64,000 nt of DNA from Acinetobacter puyangensis (lineage in GTDB: Bacteria > Pseudomonadota > Gammaproteobacteria > Pseudomonadales > Moraxellaceae). A program made the translations under genes and the position numbers. Under the pieces are notes generated by a model that saw only the letters and a list, made by a program, of their open reading frames with translations, was not told the origin of the DNA and did not search any database. Where the stretch lies: contig NZ_OANT01000007.1 of the NCBI RefSeq assembly GCF_900096995.1, positions 1-64,000 of the forward strand, given 5' to 3'. This document shows, piece by piece, positions 8,643-18,245 of the stretch. How positions within the stretch are numbered: position 1 is the first letter of the stretch; every line of letters starts with the position of its first letter.

Positions 8643-9778
8643 TGTCTGATCTTCAAAGTACAATGCTACTTAAACAACTGATTGCTTTTGACACCACTTC
8701 ATACAAAAGTAATCTGGAACTTATTTATTTTGTAAAACAATTGCTGGAAGATCATGGTATTGAGGTAAGACTGCAATTCAATCCAGAAAAGAGCAAAGCC
8801 TGCTTATTTGCCAGTATTGGCCCTAAAGATGTATCAGGCATTTTACTCTCGGGGCATACCGATGTGGTGCCTGTTGAGGGTCAGGACTGGCATAGTGATC
8901 CATTTGTTGCGCTGGAAAAAGACGGTAAAATTTATGGACGTGGTTGCGCTGATATGAAAGGGTTTATCGCCTGTGCTTTAAATGTGATGTTACATGCCAG
9001 CACGCAAATCCTGAGTAAACCGTTACATCTATGCCTGTCCTATGATGAAGAAATTGGCTGTATTGGTGTACGAGAGATTTTACAGCATTTGTCAGAATAT
9101 ATGATTCCACCCATTTGTTGTGTCATTGGCGAGCCTACCTTAATGCAAATTGCAACGGGACATAAAGGTAAAGCAGTATTTAAAGCCATGTGCACAGGAC
9201 AGGAAGGACATTCTGCGCTTGCACCACAATTTACCAATGCTATTCATGTGGCCAATGCATTGATCAATTCAATTGTTGATACCCAGCAACACATTGCCCA
9301 AGCAGGTGAACAGGATAGTGATTATGATGTGCCATATTCCACACTTCATATTGGCAAAATTGAAGGTGGTAAAGCCTTAAATATTGTTCCCAATGAATGT
9401 ATTGTCGATTATGAAATCAGGAATATTGCACAGGACAGCAGTGATCAAATTCAGGAAAAAATTCAACAACATCCTGCTCTGGATAGGTTTAAAAAATTTG
9501 TTCATATTGAAGAAGTCAATCAATATCCCGGCTTATTAACCTCGCCAACCGTTCAAGCCGTTAAATTTATGCAAAGCTTACTGCCAGAAAATACCCAGAC
9601 AGGTAAAATTTCCTTTGGTACAGAAGGTGGCTTATTTGCCAATCAATTACATTGTCCAGTCCTTGTGTGTGGTCCCGGTTCAATTACAGTGGCACATAAA
9701 CCTGATGAGTTTGTAGAAATTAATCAGTTAATACAATGCGATGTATTTTTGCATAAACTGCTGCAAAGCCTGCAATAA
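8642..9778 (+). CDS. M20-family amidohydrolase, ArgE/acetylornithine deacetylase type
   Basis: A 378-residue dizinc peptidase/deacylase of the ArgE/DapE group. The metal and catalytic motifs are all present: SGHTDVVPV (metal His and catalytic Asp, about residue 80), GRGCADMKGF (bridging Asp), YDEEIGCIG (catalytic Glu pair), GEPT, and the late AHKPDEF with the last metal His. Such enzymes cleave N-acyl groups from amino acids in the cytoplasm. The ATG overlaps the stop of LysR, with GGAAG upstream. As ArgE proper is normally in an arginine context, a catabolic N-acyl amino acid deacylase is the better guess here, in line with the amino acid-type ABC transporter downstream. Confidence 0.88.
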   Translation: MSDLQSTMLLKQLIAFDTTSYKSNLELIYFVKQLLEDHGIEVRLQFNPEKSKACLFASIGPKDVSGILLSGHTDVVPVEGQDWHSDPFVALEKDGKIYGRGCADMKGFIACALNVMLHASTQILSKPLHLCLSYDEEIGCIGVREILQHLSEYMIPPICCVIGEPTLMQIATGHKGKAVFKAMCTGQEGHSALAPQFTNAIHVANALINSIVDTQQHIAQAGEQDSDYDVPYSTLHIGKIEGGKALNIVPNECIVDYEIRNIAQDSSDQIQEKIQQHPALDRFKKFVHIEEVNQYPGLLTSPTVQAVKFMQSLLPENTQTGKISFGTEGGLFANQLHCPVLVCGPGSITVAHKPDEFVEINQLIQCDVFLHKLLQSLQ

Positions 9779-9784
9779 AAGTGT

Positions 9785-9821
9785 TTTAGGCCATTATCAT
9801 CCCAACCTAAACCATTTTTTT
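9785..9821 (+). terminator. Weak terminator after M20 deacylase gene
   Basis: TTTAGG (9785-9790) can pair with CCTAAA (9806-9811), followed shortly by a run of seven T. The stem is short. Confidence 0.4.
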
Positions 9822-9941
9822 GTTCATATTTTTTAGATTCATATTTTCCACATGGCTACATCACGATTTAGAAATTACTTATTAAAAGCAAATCCGCTAT
9901 AAAAATAATAAGTAAAAATTTTACAGATTTTGGAGGTTTGA

Positions 9942-11453
9942 ATGGAGTTCAATTGGGCTTACGCATTCAGTTTATTAACCAATCATGATTTTTGGAAGGC
10001 CACACTTACAGTCATTGAACTCAGTGTTCTGGTATGGGTTTTAGGGATTGTATTTGGTTTTGTGCTAGCATTGGCAAAGCAATCAAAATTTAAGATTCTA
10101 TCTAAAGGTAGCAGTCTTTATATTTGGTTTTTTAGAAGTTTACCCTTATTGGTCTTATTGGTATTTATCTATAATCTGCCACAAATTTATCCATCGAGCA
10201 GTGTTTTGTTGGCTTCACCGTTTATTTCCGGTTTGCTGGCCATGGCATTAAGTGAGGCGGCCTATATTGCCGAAATTCACCGGGGCGGTTTAAATTCCAT
10301 TGCCAAGGGCCAAATAGAGGCGGGTAAAGCGCTCGGTCTTAAATATACAGGCATTCAACGTCTGATTGTTATTCCACAAGCTTTACGGATTGCGTTACCA
10401 ACCTTAGGCAATGAATATGTCACTATTGTAAAACTCACATCACTGGTTTCAGTGATCTCCCTGACTGAGATTTTATTGGTCGGTCAACGCCTGTATACAC
10501 AAAACTTTTTGGTCATGGAAACCATGCTGGCAGTGGCATTTTACTATGTGCTGATTGTTACTGTCTTTGGATGGCTGATGAACTGGCTGGAAAAACGCAT
10601 GGATGTAAGCCGTAAAACGCCCGGGTTACTTCAGGAGAACGATCCTCTTCTGTCAGATATTTCCAATGCCTCCATTTCAAAACGCAAGGAAATTATTTCG
10701 GAACAACATGGTCAATATGCACTCGAAGCCATTGATATTCATAAATCCTATGGCGATCATGAGGTGTTGAAAGGGATTAATCTGAATGTGAAATGGGGAG
10801 AAGTCATTTCCATTATTGGGCCATCTGGATCAGGAAAAACGACGTTTATTCGCACCTTAAATGGTCTGGAAAAACTCAATCACGGTACCGTTAACCTACT
10901 GGGTCATCCATTTTTAAAAGATCAAAGTATCACTGATGAATCCGTACAATATAAATCACAAATTATTCATGTCGGGATGGTCTTTCAGAGTTTTAACTTG
11001 TTTCCCCATAAAACCATTCTGGAAAATGTAATGTTGGCACCGCAATACCATCAGTTGGATACGCCAATGGCCAATAAAGTCACAGCGTTGGCCATGCTGG
11101 AAAAAGTGGGGATGAAGCAACATGCTAAAAAATATCCTCACCAACTGTCGGGTGGACAACAGCAACGTGTTGCCATTGCTCGTGCATTGGCAATGCATCC
11201 ATCAGTGATTTTGTTTGATGAGCCCACTTCAGCACTGGATCCGGAATTGGTGAGTGAAGTACTTAAAGTGATTGAAGAATTGGCCAAGGAAGGGTTGACC
11301 ATGATTATCGTTACCCATGAGATGAACTTTGCTTTTAAAGTTTCTGATCGGGTAGTCTTTATGGAAAATGGTTATGTTGTTGCCAATGATAGTCCGGATA
11401 ATCTATTGAAATCTGAAAATAATCGCCTACAAAACTTTATTCAAAAGAATTAA
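9942..11453 (+). CDS. Polar amino acid-type ABC importer, permease fused to ATPase
   Basis: A 503-residue fusion. Residues about 1-225 form a His/Gln/Arg/opine-type permease with several membrane helices and the EAA loop (ALSEAAYIAEIHRGGLNSI, then GQIEAGKALGL). Residues about 255-503 form an ABC ATPase with Walker A GPSGSGKTT, Q-loop, signature LSGGQQQRVAIARAL, Walker B VILFDEPTSALD and H-loop THEM. A strong ribosome site (GGAGG) precedes the ATG. With only one permease domain encoded, the transporter would work as a homodimer. The lipoprotein at 12613 is the obvious binding-protein partner, although the aldolase gene lies between on the other strand. Fused versions exist in the family but are a minority. 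Confidence 0.9.
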   Translation: MEFNWAYAFSLLTNHDFWKATLTVIELSVLVWVLGIVFGFVLALAKQSKFKILSKGSSLYIWFFRSLPLLVLLVFIYNLPQIYPSSSVLLASPFISGLLAMALSEAAYIAEIHRGGLNSIAKGQIEAGKALGLKYTGIQRLIVIPQALRIALPTLGNEYVTIVKLTSLVSVISLTEILLVGQRLYTQNFLVMETMLAVAFYYVLIVTVFGWLMNWLEKRMDVSRKTPGLLQENDPLLSDISNASISKRKEIISEQHGQYALEAIDIHKSYGDHEVLKGINLNVKWGEVISIIGPSGSGKTTFIRTLNGLEKLNHGTVNLLGHPFLKDQSITDESVQYKSQIIHVGMVFQSFNLFPHKTILENVMLAPQYHQLDTPMANKVTALAMLEKVGMKQHAKKYPHQLSGGQQQRVAIARALAMHPSVILFDEPTSALDPELVSEVLKVIEELAKEGLTMIIVTHEMNFAFKVSDRVVFMENGYVVANDSPDNLLKSENNRLQNFIQKN

Positions 11454-11487
11454 GCATTTAAAATTAAATAGATGTTTTGCTAAAGAT

Positions 11488-11517
11488 GCAGGGTAATTTT
11501 ATTTACTCTGCTTTTTT
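11488..11517 (+). terminator. Rho-independent terminator of the ABC importer gene
   Basis: GCAGGGTAA (11488-11496) pairs with TTACTCTGC (11503-11511), with one G-T pair and a six-base loop, followed directly by six T. This is a classic intrinsic terminator. Confidence 0.85.
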
Positions 11518-11634
11518 ATGTGGTTCTCATTCTAAAATTATCATTCATATTTTCTGTGTCCAAAGCTATTCAGAATATGACATAAATGGTGGTATTGATA
11601 GAAAATTATAATTGCCAGTGATTGCATTGATAAT

Positions 11635-11663
11635 ATAAAACGCCAGATAAAATTTATCTGGCG
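11635..11663 (-). terminator. Rho-independent terminator of the aldolase gene
   Basis: CGCCAGATAAA at 11641-11651 is perfectly complementary to 11653-11663. On the minus strand the hairpin is followed by TTTTATATT. It ends the class II aldolase transcript. Confidence 0.8.
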
Positions 11664-11711
11664 GTTGCTTGAAATAAGTATCAGGCTTTTTAGGACGACA
11701 GATACAAAATC

Positions 11712-12434
11712 TTAATCCATAAAGCTAGGATCTTCCTCAGCCAATAAATATTTCATTTCAGTAAAATGTGCTTCACTAAAATTTTCAATTTTTTCCCAAT
11801 CTTGCGCTGTTTTTTCGGCAACGTCATCGCTTAGAATTTTTAATGTTTGACCTGTTGAATAGGCTGTAGTGAGGATCTGACATGCACGTTCAATGGTATA
11901 CATATCATCAAAAGCCACGCCGATAGAATGTGAACCAATTAATATGCCATGATTGCCCATCATTAAGCGTTTCTTATCTTGTAAAATATTGGCAAGACGT
12001 TGTCCTTCAGCTTTAGAATCAGCCATGCCCCCATATTGGGAATCATAAGCAACCCGATTAAAATAACGTGCCGTATTTTGATCAATGGGAATAATTTCTG
12101 GATGATTTAAGCAGGAAATCGCTGTTGAAAATATGGGATGTAAATGTAACACTACACGCACATCGGGTCTTAGGCGATGGATTTGACCATGGATTGCCCA
12201 TGCTGTTGGATCAATTTCACCACGATTAAAACTACTGACATCGTCTGCATCTACTAAAATCAGATCACTGGCTTTAATTCTGGAAAAATGTTTCCATTTG
12301 GGATTAAGTAAAAACTTTCTACCATCTTCTGAAACTGCTGCACTAAAATGATTGGCTACAGCTTCATGCATCCCCATTTTGGCAAATAACCGAAAACATG
12401 CTGCTAAATCAATACGGATTTGTTTTTCATCCAC
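11712..12434 (-). CDS. Class II aldolase/adducin-family protein
   Basis: A 240-residue protein of the L-fuculose-phosphate aldolase/adducin family. The zinc ligands are seen in VVLHLHPIF (His-x-His) and in MGNHGILIGSHS (third His), and the GMHEAVANHFSAAV motif is near the N-terminus. It starts at a GTG (12434) because the next in-frame ATG would remove conserved sequence. Members either cleave C-C bonds in sugar phosphates or act as decarboxylases or lyases in catabolism. It is divergent from the solute-binding lipoprotein gene and shares that intergenic region. It may complete the pathway of this locus, with a 2-oxo acid product perhaps reduced by the 2-hydroxyacid dehydrogenase; this is inference. 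Confidence 0.83.
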   Translation of the reverse strand: MDEKQIRIDLAACFRLFAKMGMHEAVANHFSAAVSEDGRKFLLNPKWKHFSRIKASDLILVDADDVSSFNRGEIDPTAWAIHGQIHRLRPDVRVVLHLHPIFSTAISCLNHPEIIPIDQNTARYFNRVAYDSQYGGMADSKAEGQRLANILQDKKRLMMGNHGILIGSHSIGVAFDDMYTIERACQILTTAYSTGQTLKILSDDVAEKTAQDWEKIENFSEAHFTEMKYLLAEEDPSFMD

Positions 12435-12612
12435 GGGTGTATACTCTCAAGAACTTACTGAATTTATTCTATAGATTTTTGGCTTCATGCTGGATCGGAT
12501 TTTTAATAACCATACATAGGAATTTCAAAATTACTTTCCATTCAAAACTTGAGTATAACTATTGATAACAGATATCAAGCAAATATCACATGATTTAACC
12601 GGAATCCTTACT

Positions 12613-13476
12613 ATGCGTATTATGAAATATTCTCTTTATCCATTTATAGCATTATTACTCGCTGGTGGTTTAACTGCCTGTAATAAAGACACTTCTTCAA
12701 CCCAAAACAGTGATGCTTCAACAAATACTCAAGCAAAAGTCATGAATATTGGTTCAGATATGACTTTTCCGCCTTTTGAATATATCGAAAATAATCAACC
12801 AAGTGGATTTGATATTGATTTAATGAATGGAATATTGCAGCAATCTTCTGCCAGTGCAAACTTTATAGATACACGGTTTTCAAATTTAATTCCTGGTTTA
12901 GAAGGCAAAAAATTTGATGCTGTGATTTCCGGGATGTACATCACAGCAGAACGTCTGAAAAAAGTGGATATGGTCCCTTATTTCAAATCTACTGAATCGG
13001 TGACTGTACTCAGTAATTCTAACTATAAGCCCAAAGTTCGTGATGATTTATGTGGGAAAACTATTGCAACACAAAAAGGCTCATTATATCCGGATCAACT
13101 GAATCAAATTTCCCAAGAAAGCTGTCTTGCAAAAGGTAAAGCAGCCATTACTGTTCGTGAATTTGATACCTCACCACAGGCAGTGCAAGCTGTATTGGCA
13201 AAAGCCGCCGATGCTCAATATGATGATAGCAGTGTGGCGCGTAATACTGTCAAAAAACTCAATGGCAAAGTAGAAATTACTTCGACAGAACCATTTTTTC
13301 CATTCATTGGCGGCATTGCTGTACGTAAAGGCGATACAGTTACCTATAATCTAATTAATGATGGACTACAAAAGCTAAAACAATCTGGCGAATATGACAC
13401 TTTAATCCAAAAATATGATTTACAGGCCCCGACTGACGAAGAAATAAAAATCTTTATGGATCAGGCTAAATCATAA
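12613..13476 (+). CDS. Periplasmic amino acid-binding lipoprotein (family 3 solute-binding protein)
   Basis: A 287-residue solute-binding protein. The N-terminus is a lipoprotein signal peptide ending in a lipobox (GGLTAC), so the mature protein is anchored through Cys. The fold is the family 3 (PF00497) type: MTFPPFEYIENNQPSGFDIDL, then FDAVISGMYITAERLKKVD. I start at the ATG at 12613; the frame can be extended to a TTG at 12562 but that adds untypical polar residues before the signal peptide. An ATG three codons on is also possible. It should deliver substrate to the permease/ATPase fusion at 9942. The ligand is probably a polar amino acid or derivative. Confidence 0.88.
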   Translation: MRIMKYSLYPFIALLLAGGLTACNKDTSSTQNSDASTNTQAKVMNIGSDMTFPPFEYIENNQPSGFDIDLMNGILQQSSASANFIDTRFSNLIPGLEGKKFDAVISGMYITAERLKKVDMVPYFKSTESVTVLSNSNYKPKVRDDLCGKTIATQKGSLYPDQLNQISQESCLAKGKAAITVREFDTSPQAVQAVLAKAADAQYDDSSVARNTVKKLNGKVEITSTEPFFPFIGGIAVRKGDTVTYNLINDGLQKLKQSGEYDTLIQKYDLQAPTDEEIKIFMDQAKS

Positions 13477-13486
13477 TTTTGATACG

Positions 13487-13515
13487 CTGGTCAAAAGAAC
13501 GATTCTTTTGGCCAG
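13487..13515 (+). terminator. Terminator hairpin after binding-protein gene
   Basis: CTGGTCAAAAGAA (13487-13499) pairs with TTCTTTTGGCCAG (13503-13515), one G-T pair, three-base loop. The tail is only moderately T-rich. Confidence 0.7.
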
Positions 13516-13990
13516 TCATTATATTCTTATAATCGACTTCTTATAAAAATCAAAAACAACCAATTTTTTAAGTATAAAAATTAATTCGCCATTCTCTGCG
13601 AACGCAGGCATGGACTCATAATATGTGATATAGAGTTTAATGGAAAAGATCATTTAACGTAACTTTGGCTCTATTTATAGATTGATTCAATGATGCTAAT
13701 CCCCTGTTGCTGAATAATTTATTCGAGAAAAAATGTCTATAAATAGATGTTAATCTAAATAAAAGTGTTTAAATTAAGTTAATCTATAATTATGAATTTA
13801 TATGTGCGACTAGCGAGTGATCAATTGGCTTAGCCTCGTATCGGATGAATCGATATCTTTTTCTTAAAAACATTTGCTATATTTGGGTCGTGGTTGAGAA
13901 GATATAATCCTTTGAAAATAAATAATAAGTTTCAAGTTTGTAGCCATTTTAAGTAAGAGCTATTGCAGGCAGATGTATTGAGGGGAATTT
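13516..13990. other. Intergenic region before c-di-GMP gene
   Basis: About 475 AT-rich bases without a gene or repeat that I can support. It should contain the promoter of the gene at 13991. A GAGGGGA stretch eight bases before the ATG is its ribosome binding site. Confidence 0.5.
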
Positions 13991-16900
13991 ATGAAAGATG
14001 AACGACTTGGTGCTGATCTCGGAAGTCTATTACGCTCTGCTTTGGAACAGTCATGCTTGGCTGCCATTCTCATTGACGAGAATGATCAAGTGATTTTTTT
14101 CAATGGGGCAGCTGAAAGACTATGGGGCTATAAGCATGATGAGGCATTTAAACTAAACTTGCAGCAGTTGCTGCCAGAGTTCTTGTGTTTACACATTCAT
14201 ACTGATTGTTGGGAAGATGGACTCACAGGTACTGAAACCAGACACGATATTTTGATTAATCAGCCAAATGGAAAGCAACAATGTTTGAGCATTTCATTGT
14301 CACGTATAGTCATTTCAGGTCGAGTTTATCATATGGTCTTTGCGTATGATGCAAGCAAAGAAGAGGATATCTGTCAGCAAAACAGCGCGTTGCTGGCTGC
14401 TGCAAATCACACTGATCTTCCCATTCTTGTCCTTGATCAGGACCGTAGAATTGTTCAGGTAAATCGTGCATTCACCGAAAATTATGGTTATGAGGCAGAT
14501 GAAATCATTGGTCAAGATCCTACTACGATTTTTATCAGTCCCCTAATGATGAAAGATGAAGTAAATGCATTCCTTGGTTTACCTTGGGGGAAATCCAAGA
14601 TTCAGGCAGAAGCAAAGATTACAAGTAAGGATGGGAGTGAGTCATGGATTCGTATCTCAAGTTCACCGATTAAAGAGGATGCGCCTGCCAGATTGATTGG
14701 GCATTCGGTTGATGTGGTGTCTGATGTGACAGAAGAGCGTTTGATCAGAAACTTAGAGCATGATGTGTTGGAAGCTTTGGTGAGCAATCTTTCATTTTCC
14801 GACATGGGCAGTTACCTGTGTCAGCGTGTTCGGGAGAGTGCTCCGGATGTTATTCCCTCTATTTTATTGGTAGATAGCGAACACAAATTACGGCCTTGGG
14901 CTGCATCTGGATTGGTAGCAGGTTACAGTGAGGCACTCGATGGCGTGGAGATCGGGGAAAATGTGGGCAGTTGTGGTACGGCAGCCTATCGAGGCGAGCC
15001 GGTACTGGTCAATGACATTTCGACTGACCCTTGTTGGAAAGACTATCGGCAGTTGGCCTTGTCAAACGGGTTGCAGGCATGTTGGTCCTTTCCAGTTAAA
15101 CGGCGTGATGGCATAGTTGCATGTACTTTTGCCTTTTATTTTAGTACACCACGAAGTCCCGATATATTTCATATGCGCATTGCTGAAGCCTGTCAGCATT
15201 TATGTATCCTTGCGATTGAGTTGGAAGAAAACAGGCGACAGATGACCCGACTGGTACAGTTTGATACCTTGACGGGCTTACCTAATCGAAGTTATTTACA
15301 TCACCACGTGAGTGAATTGCAGACCTCCGGTATAGAATCTATAGCCTTTATTGGGCTGGATATTGATCGCTTCAAGGATGTCAATAGCACTCTAGGCTAC
15401 AAGGTCGGTGATCAAGTACTACTGACAATCGCAAATCGACTTCAGGAGCGGCTAAAACCTGACGAATTTTTATGTCGGGTTGAAAGTGATTTCTTTTTCC
15501 TGGTGATTGCAAACTGTGATGTGTATCGTGCGACTGCAACTGCTGAATATATACAAGCTATTATGGGTGAACCAGTAGAAGTTGCCGGTCATATTTTAAA
15601 TTTAACGGTCAGCATCGGTATTAGCCACTCTAAAGAAGGGGAGTGTGATCTAGAGACTTTCCTTGCCAATGCTAAGAGTGCTATTTTTGAAGTGAAAGCG
15701 GCTGGAGGTGGTTCATTCAAGTTTTTTAGCCCTGAAATGAATCAAGAGGCATGGCAGCGTCTTCTTTTGGGTGTCAAGTTAAAGCGGGCGATCACCAATG
15801 GTACTTTTTATCTTCAATATCAGCCGCAGATGCACAGTAATGGCCGCTTGTATGGTGTAGAAGCCATGGCACGATGGCATGATCCAGAGCTTGGCGAGAT
15901 ACCACCAGAAAAGTTTATCCGTATTGCAGAAGAAACGGGCGATATTGAAGTGATTGGTCGCTGGGTTCTGCGAGAAGCCTGTCGTCAGAAGGCAGAATGG
16001 CAACATCAGAATATACAGATACCTAGGGTTTCGGTGAATTTGTCACCATATAACTTTCGTAATAAGGATTTGCCCGAGTTCATTGCCAGCTTGTTACAAG
16101 AATATTCATTAACGGGTGCAAGTTTGACCATTGAAATCACAGAAAATCTGATGATGAGGTTGAGCCCTGAAACGCTTGCGCTGTTGCAGCGGATTCGTAC
16201 ACTCGGGGTCGGACTTTCTGTTGATGATTTTGGTACAGGATATTCCTGCCTTTCTAACCTTGCCAATTTACCTGTTACTGAGCTCAAGATTGACCGGAGC
16301 TTTATTGAAAACAGCTTACAGCAACCACGATTACAATCTCTGGTGGAGGCTGTACTTGGTATTGGGCGCAGTCTTGATTTGACAGTGGTAGCTGAAGGTG
16401 TCGAAACTGAAGAGCAGCGGATAATGCTAGGGGAGCTGGGCTGTCCTGTGATGCAAGGTTATTTGTTTTCACGTCCTATAAGTGCACATCATCTTACGGA
16501 GTGGTTTTTGGTTTGGGAGATGAGAGCTACGCGCTATAAGATGGATTCACAGCCAGATTTGACTGTGAGTCAAAACACTAAGGAAATAGAGCAGCAACTG
16601 AAAAAAATGAAGGGCCAAATAGCACCGCGCTTACCGAAATTGTTATATGACGTCGTTGGTGCCCTGCCTATAGCGGTGTCTTGGGCCACATTGCCAGGTG
16701 GTGTAATTCAGTATTGTAATGATGCGTTCTATAGCATGTTTGACTATCCTTCAGGTTATTTTCGTATGGCTGATCAGTTGATTGATGAGGCATATATCCA
16801 TGAGCATCAGCGTAAATTGATTCGTTCGCACTGGAACAATTTTTTCTCTGGTGATGGTGAGGGAACGACAGCGATTCCTGATACTGAAATTGAGATACGG

Positions 16901-17518
16901 ACTGGTAATGGTGAGATACGTCCAGTGATGCATTGTGGTGTGATTCTACATGAACAGCAACTTGCAGTCGCAATTTTTAAGGATATAACCGAATACAAAC
17001 GTGACCAACAAATGTTACGTAACTTTGCTTTCCTTGATCCGTTGACTGGTCTGGCGAATCGTCGCGGACTCACGGAACGATGGTTAGAGGAGCATCAGCA
17101 TCAAGTGGGTGGTCGGCGTCTGGCTTTCCTTATGGTGGATTTGGATGGGTTTAAGCTGATTAATGATACCTATGGGCATGATGCGGGGGACCAAGTTTTA
17201 AGGGTTGTCGCAGAAAGACTTACGGAATCGGTTCGAGAGGTTGATCTGGTTTGTCGGCTAGGGGGCGACGAATTTGGTATCATGATGATTGCGCCAAATG
17301 ATTTTGGTATTGTTGCTGGAATCTGTGACCGTATTGTGGCCTTATTGCAGCAACCGATCAGCCTTGGACAAGTGGAGGTGCGTATTACTGCGAGTATTGG
17401 AGGATGTTTCTATCCCGATCAAGCATCTGATAAGCACGAGCTTTTACGACGTGCTGACGAAGCTTTACTGCAAGTTAAAAAGAAGGACAAAGGCGGATGG
17501 TGTTGGTGGGAGAATTAA
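13991..17518 (+). CDS. Multi-sensor c-di-GMP enzyme: PAS-PAS-GAF-GGDEF(degenerate)-EAL-PAS-GGDEF
   Basis: A soluble 1175-residue protein without visible membrane helices. Domains in order: PAS (about 18-125), PAS (135-248), GAF (265-415, with GSCGTAAYRGEPVLVNDI), a first GGDEF domain (425-580) whose signature reads ESDFF and is therefore probably inactive, EAL (595-835), a third PAS (880-1005) and a second GGDEF (1013-1172) with an intact GGDEF motif near 1091. The EAL domain keeps the expected catalytic residues (EAM, VNLSP, IEITE, VDDFGTGYS, ELKIDRSF, VAEGVET), so it should hydrolyse c-di-GMP, while the C-terminal domain should make it. Sensing domains precede both catalytic units. Placing a second, active PAS-GGDEF cassette after EAL is unusual and suggests fusion of two proteins. 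Confidence 0.92.
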   Translation: MKDERLGADLGSLLRSALEQSCLAAILIDENDQVIFFNGAAERLWGYKHDEAFKLNLQQLLPEFLCLHIHTDCWEDGLTGTETRHDILINQPNGKQQCLSISLSRIVISGRVYHMVFAYDASKEEDICQQNSALLAAANHTDLPILVLDQDRRIVQVNRAFTENYGYEADEIIGQDPTTIFISPLMMKDEVNAFLGLPWGKSKIQAEAKITSKDGSESWIRISSSPIKEDAPARLIGHSVDVVSDVTEERLIRNLEHDVLEALVSNLSFSDMGSYLCQRVRESAPDVIPSILLVDSEHKLRPWAASGLVAGYSEALDGVEIGENVGSCGTAAYRGEPVLVNDISTDPCWKDYRQLALSNGLQACWSFPVKRRDGIVACTFAFYFSTPRSPDIFHMRIAEACQHLCILAIELEENRRQMTRLVQFDTLTGLPNRSYLHHHVSELQTSGIESIAFIGLDIDRFKDVNSTLGYKVGDQVLLTIANRLQERLKPDEFLCRVESDFFFLVIANCDVYRATATAEYIQAIMGEPVEVAGHILNLTVSIGISHSKEGECDLETFLANAKSAIFEVKAAGGGSFKFFSPEMNQEAWQRLLLGVKLKRAITNGTFYLQYQPQMHSNGRLYGVEAMARWHDPELGEIPPEKFIRIAEETGDIEVIGRWVLREACRQKAEWQHQNIQIPRVSVNLSPYNFRNKDLPEFIASLLQEYSLTGASLTIEITENLMMRLSPETLALLQRIRTLGVGLSVDDFGTGYSCLSNLANLPVTELKIDRSFIENSLQQPRLQSLVEAVLGIGRSLDLTVVAEGVETEEQRIMLGELGCPVMQGYLFSRPISAHHLTEWFLVWEMRATRYKMDSQPDLTVSQNTKEIEQQLKKMKGQIAPRLPKLLYDVVGALPIAVSWATLPGGVIQYCNDAFYSMFDYPSGYFRMADQLIDEAYIHEHQRKLIRSHWNNFFSGDGEGTTAIPDTEIEIRTGNGEIRPVMHCGVILHEQQLAVAIFKDITEYKRDQQMLRNFAFLDPLTGLANRRGLTERWLEEHQHQVGGRRLAFLMVDLDGFKLINDTYGHDAGDQVLRVVAERLTESVREVDLVCRLGGDEFGIMMIAPNDFGIVAGICDRIVALLQQPISLGQVEVRITASIGGCFYPDQASDKHELLRRADEALLQVKKKDKGGWCWWEN

Positions 17519-17852
17519 TTTTTGGATAGGTATCGCTTTGGTTATTTACTTTGATGATTGATTAAAAATTTAACAGACTCTTTCCCATTGTTCAAAAAGG
17601 GATTGTTGGCACACTATTCTATGTTTTTAACGTTTTATGCTTTATTTATAGTGAATGGCGGGAACTTGAGTATTGCACAAATTTTTAACACGTTTTTAAT
17701 TAAAATGTATTAACCCCTATAGATATTATACGTACTTACAATGGAGTAAAAAGTAAGTACCTGAGCGCATACTGTGACCCACATTACTTTTTAATCATTG
17801 AGATGCTTAACTGGGCAGATAAAATCACAGTCCAGAAAAAGAAAATTTATCT
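17519..17852. other. Intergenic region
   Basis: About 330 AT-rich bases between convergent genes. A weak CCC/GGG hairpin (TTTCCCATTG...AAAAAGGG near 17580-17605) may act as terminator. Nothing else is seen. Confidence 0.35.
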
Positions 17853-18104
17853 TTAATATTTTTCTTCTTTGGATAATAAATATAAGTCATCAGCCAGATA
17901 TAAAAATTTTTCAGATAACATTTTATGGATGTCCTCAATGGCCTGATTATAAAAATATGGGCTAATTTGCGTCATAAAAAATTCCAATATGAACTGTGAT
18001 TGGAAATGACCTAACTCCATATCCAATTCATCTCGAAAATAAAGTTTAATTTGATGAATAATTTTTTCTTCTACCTCAGGATTTAGTTTGATTGATTTAC
18101 TCAT
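17853..18104 (-). CDS. DUF2164 family protein
   Basis: An 83-residue acidic protein. The stretches IKLYFRDELDMELGHFQSQF and ISPYFYNQAIEDIHKML match the DUF2164 family, small cytoplasmic proteins of unknown function common in Proteobacteria. GAGAG lies seven bases upstream of the ATG. It follows the M3 peptidase gene on the same strand but is separated by a hairpin, so linkage is weak. No function is claimed. Confidence 0.75.
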   Translation of the reverse strand: MSKSIKLNPEVEEKIIHQIKLYFRDELDMELGHFQSQFILEFFMTQISPYFYNQAIEDIHKMLSEKFLYLADDLYLLSKEEKY

Positions 18105-18159
18105 TGTTTTCTCTCAGTAATTATTTTAAATGAATGGGCGTTGTGGGTAGGGTAACTTG

Positions 18160-18191
18160 CTGATGTCATGGGCAAAACAATGACATCGGCT
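18160..18191. terminator. Hairpin between M3 peptidase and DUF2164 genes
   Basis: GCTGATGTCAT (18160-18170) pairs with ATGACATCGGC (18181-18191) with one G-T pair. There is no T run on the minus strand, so termination is uncertain. Confidence 0.4.
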
Positions 18192-18245
18192 TGATAAAAA
18201 ATTTATTGGTAATGTGCGTGAGCATGGGGGGCTTAATCTGTCACT

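Noticed and set aside
16668..16973. 101-codon frame opposite the c-di-GMP gene
   Set aside because: It overlaps a strong conserved gene, has His/Ser-rich low-complexity composition typical of a shadow frame and no ribosome binding site.
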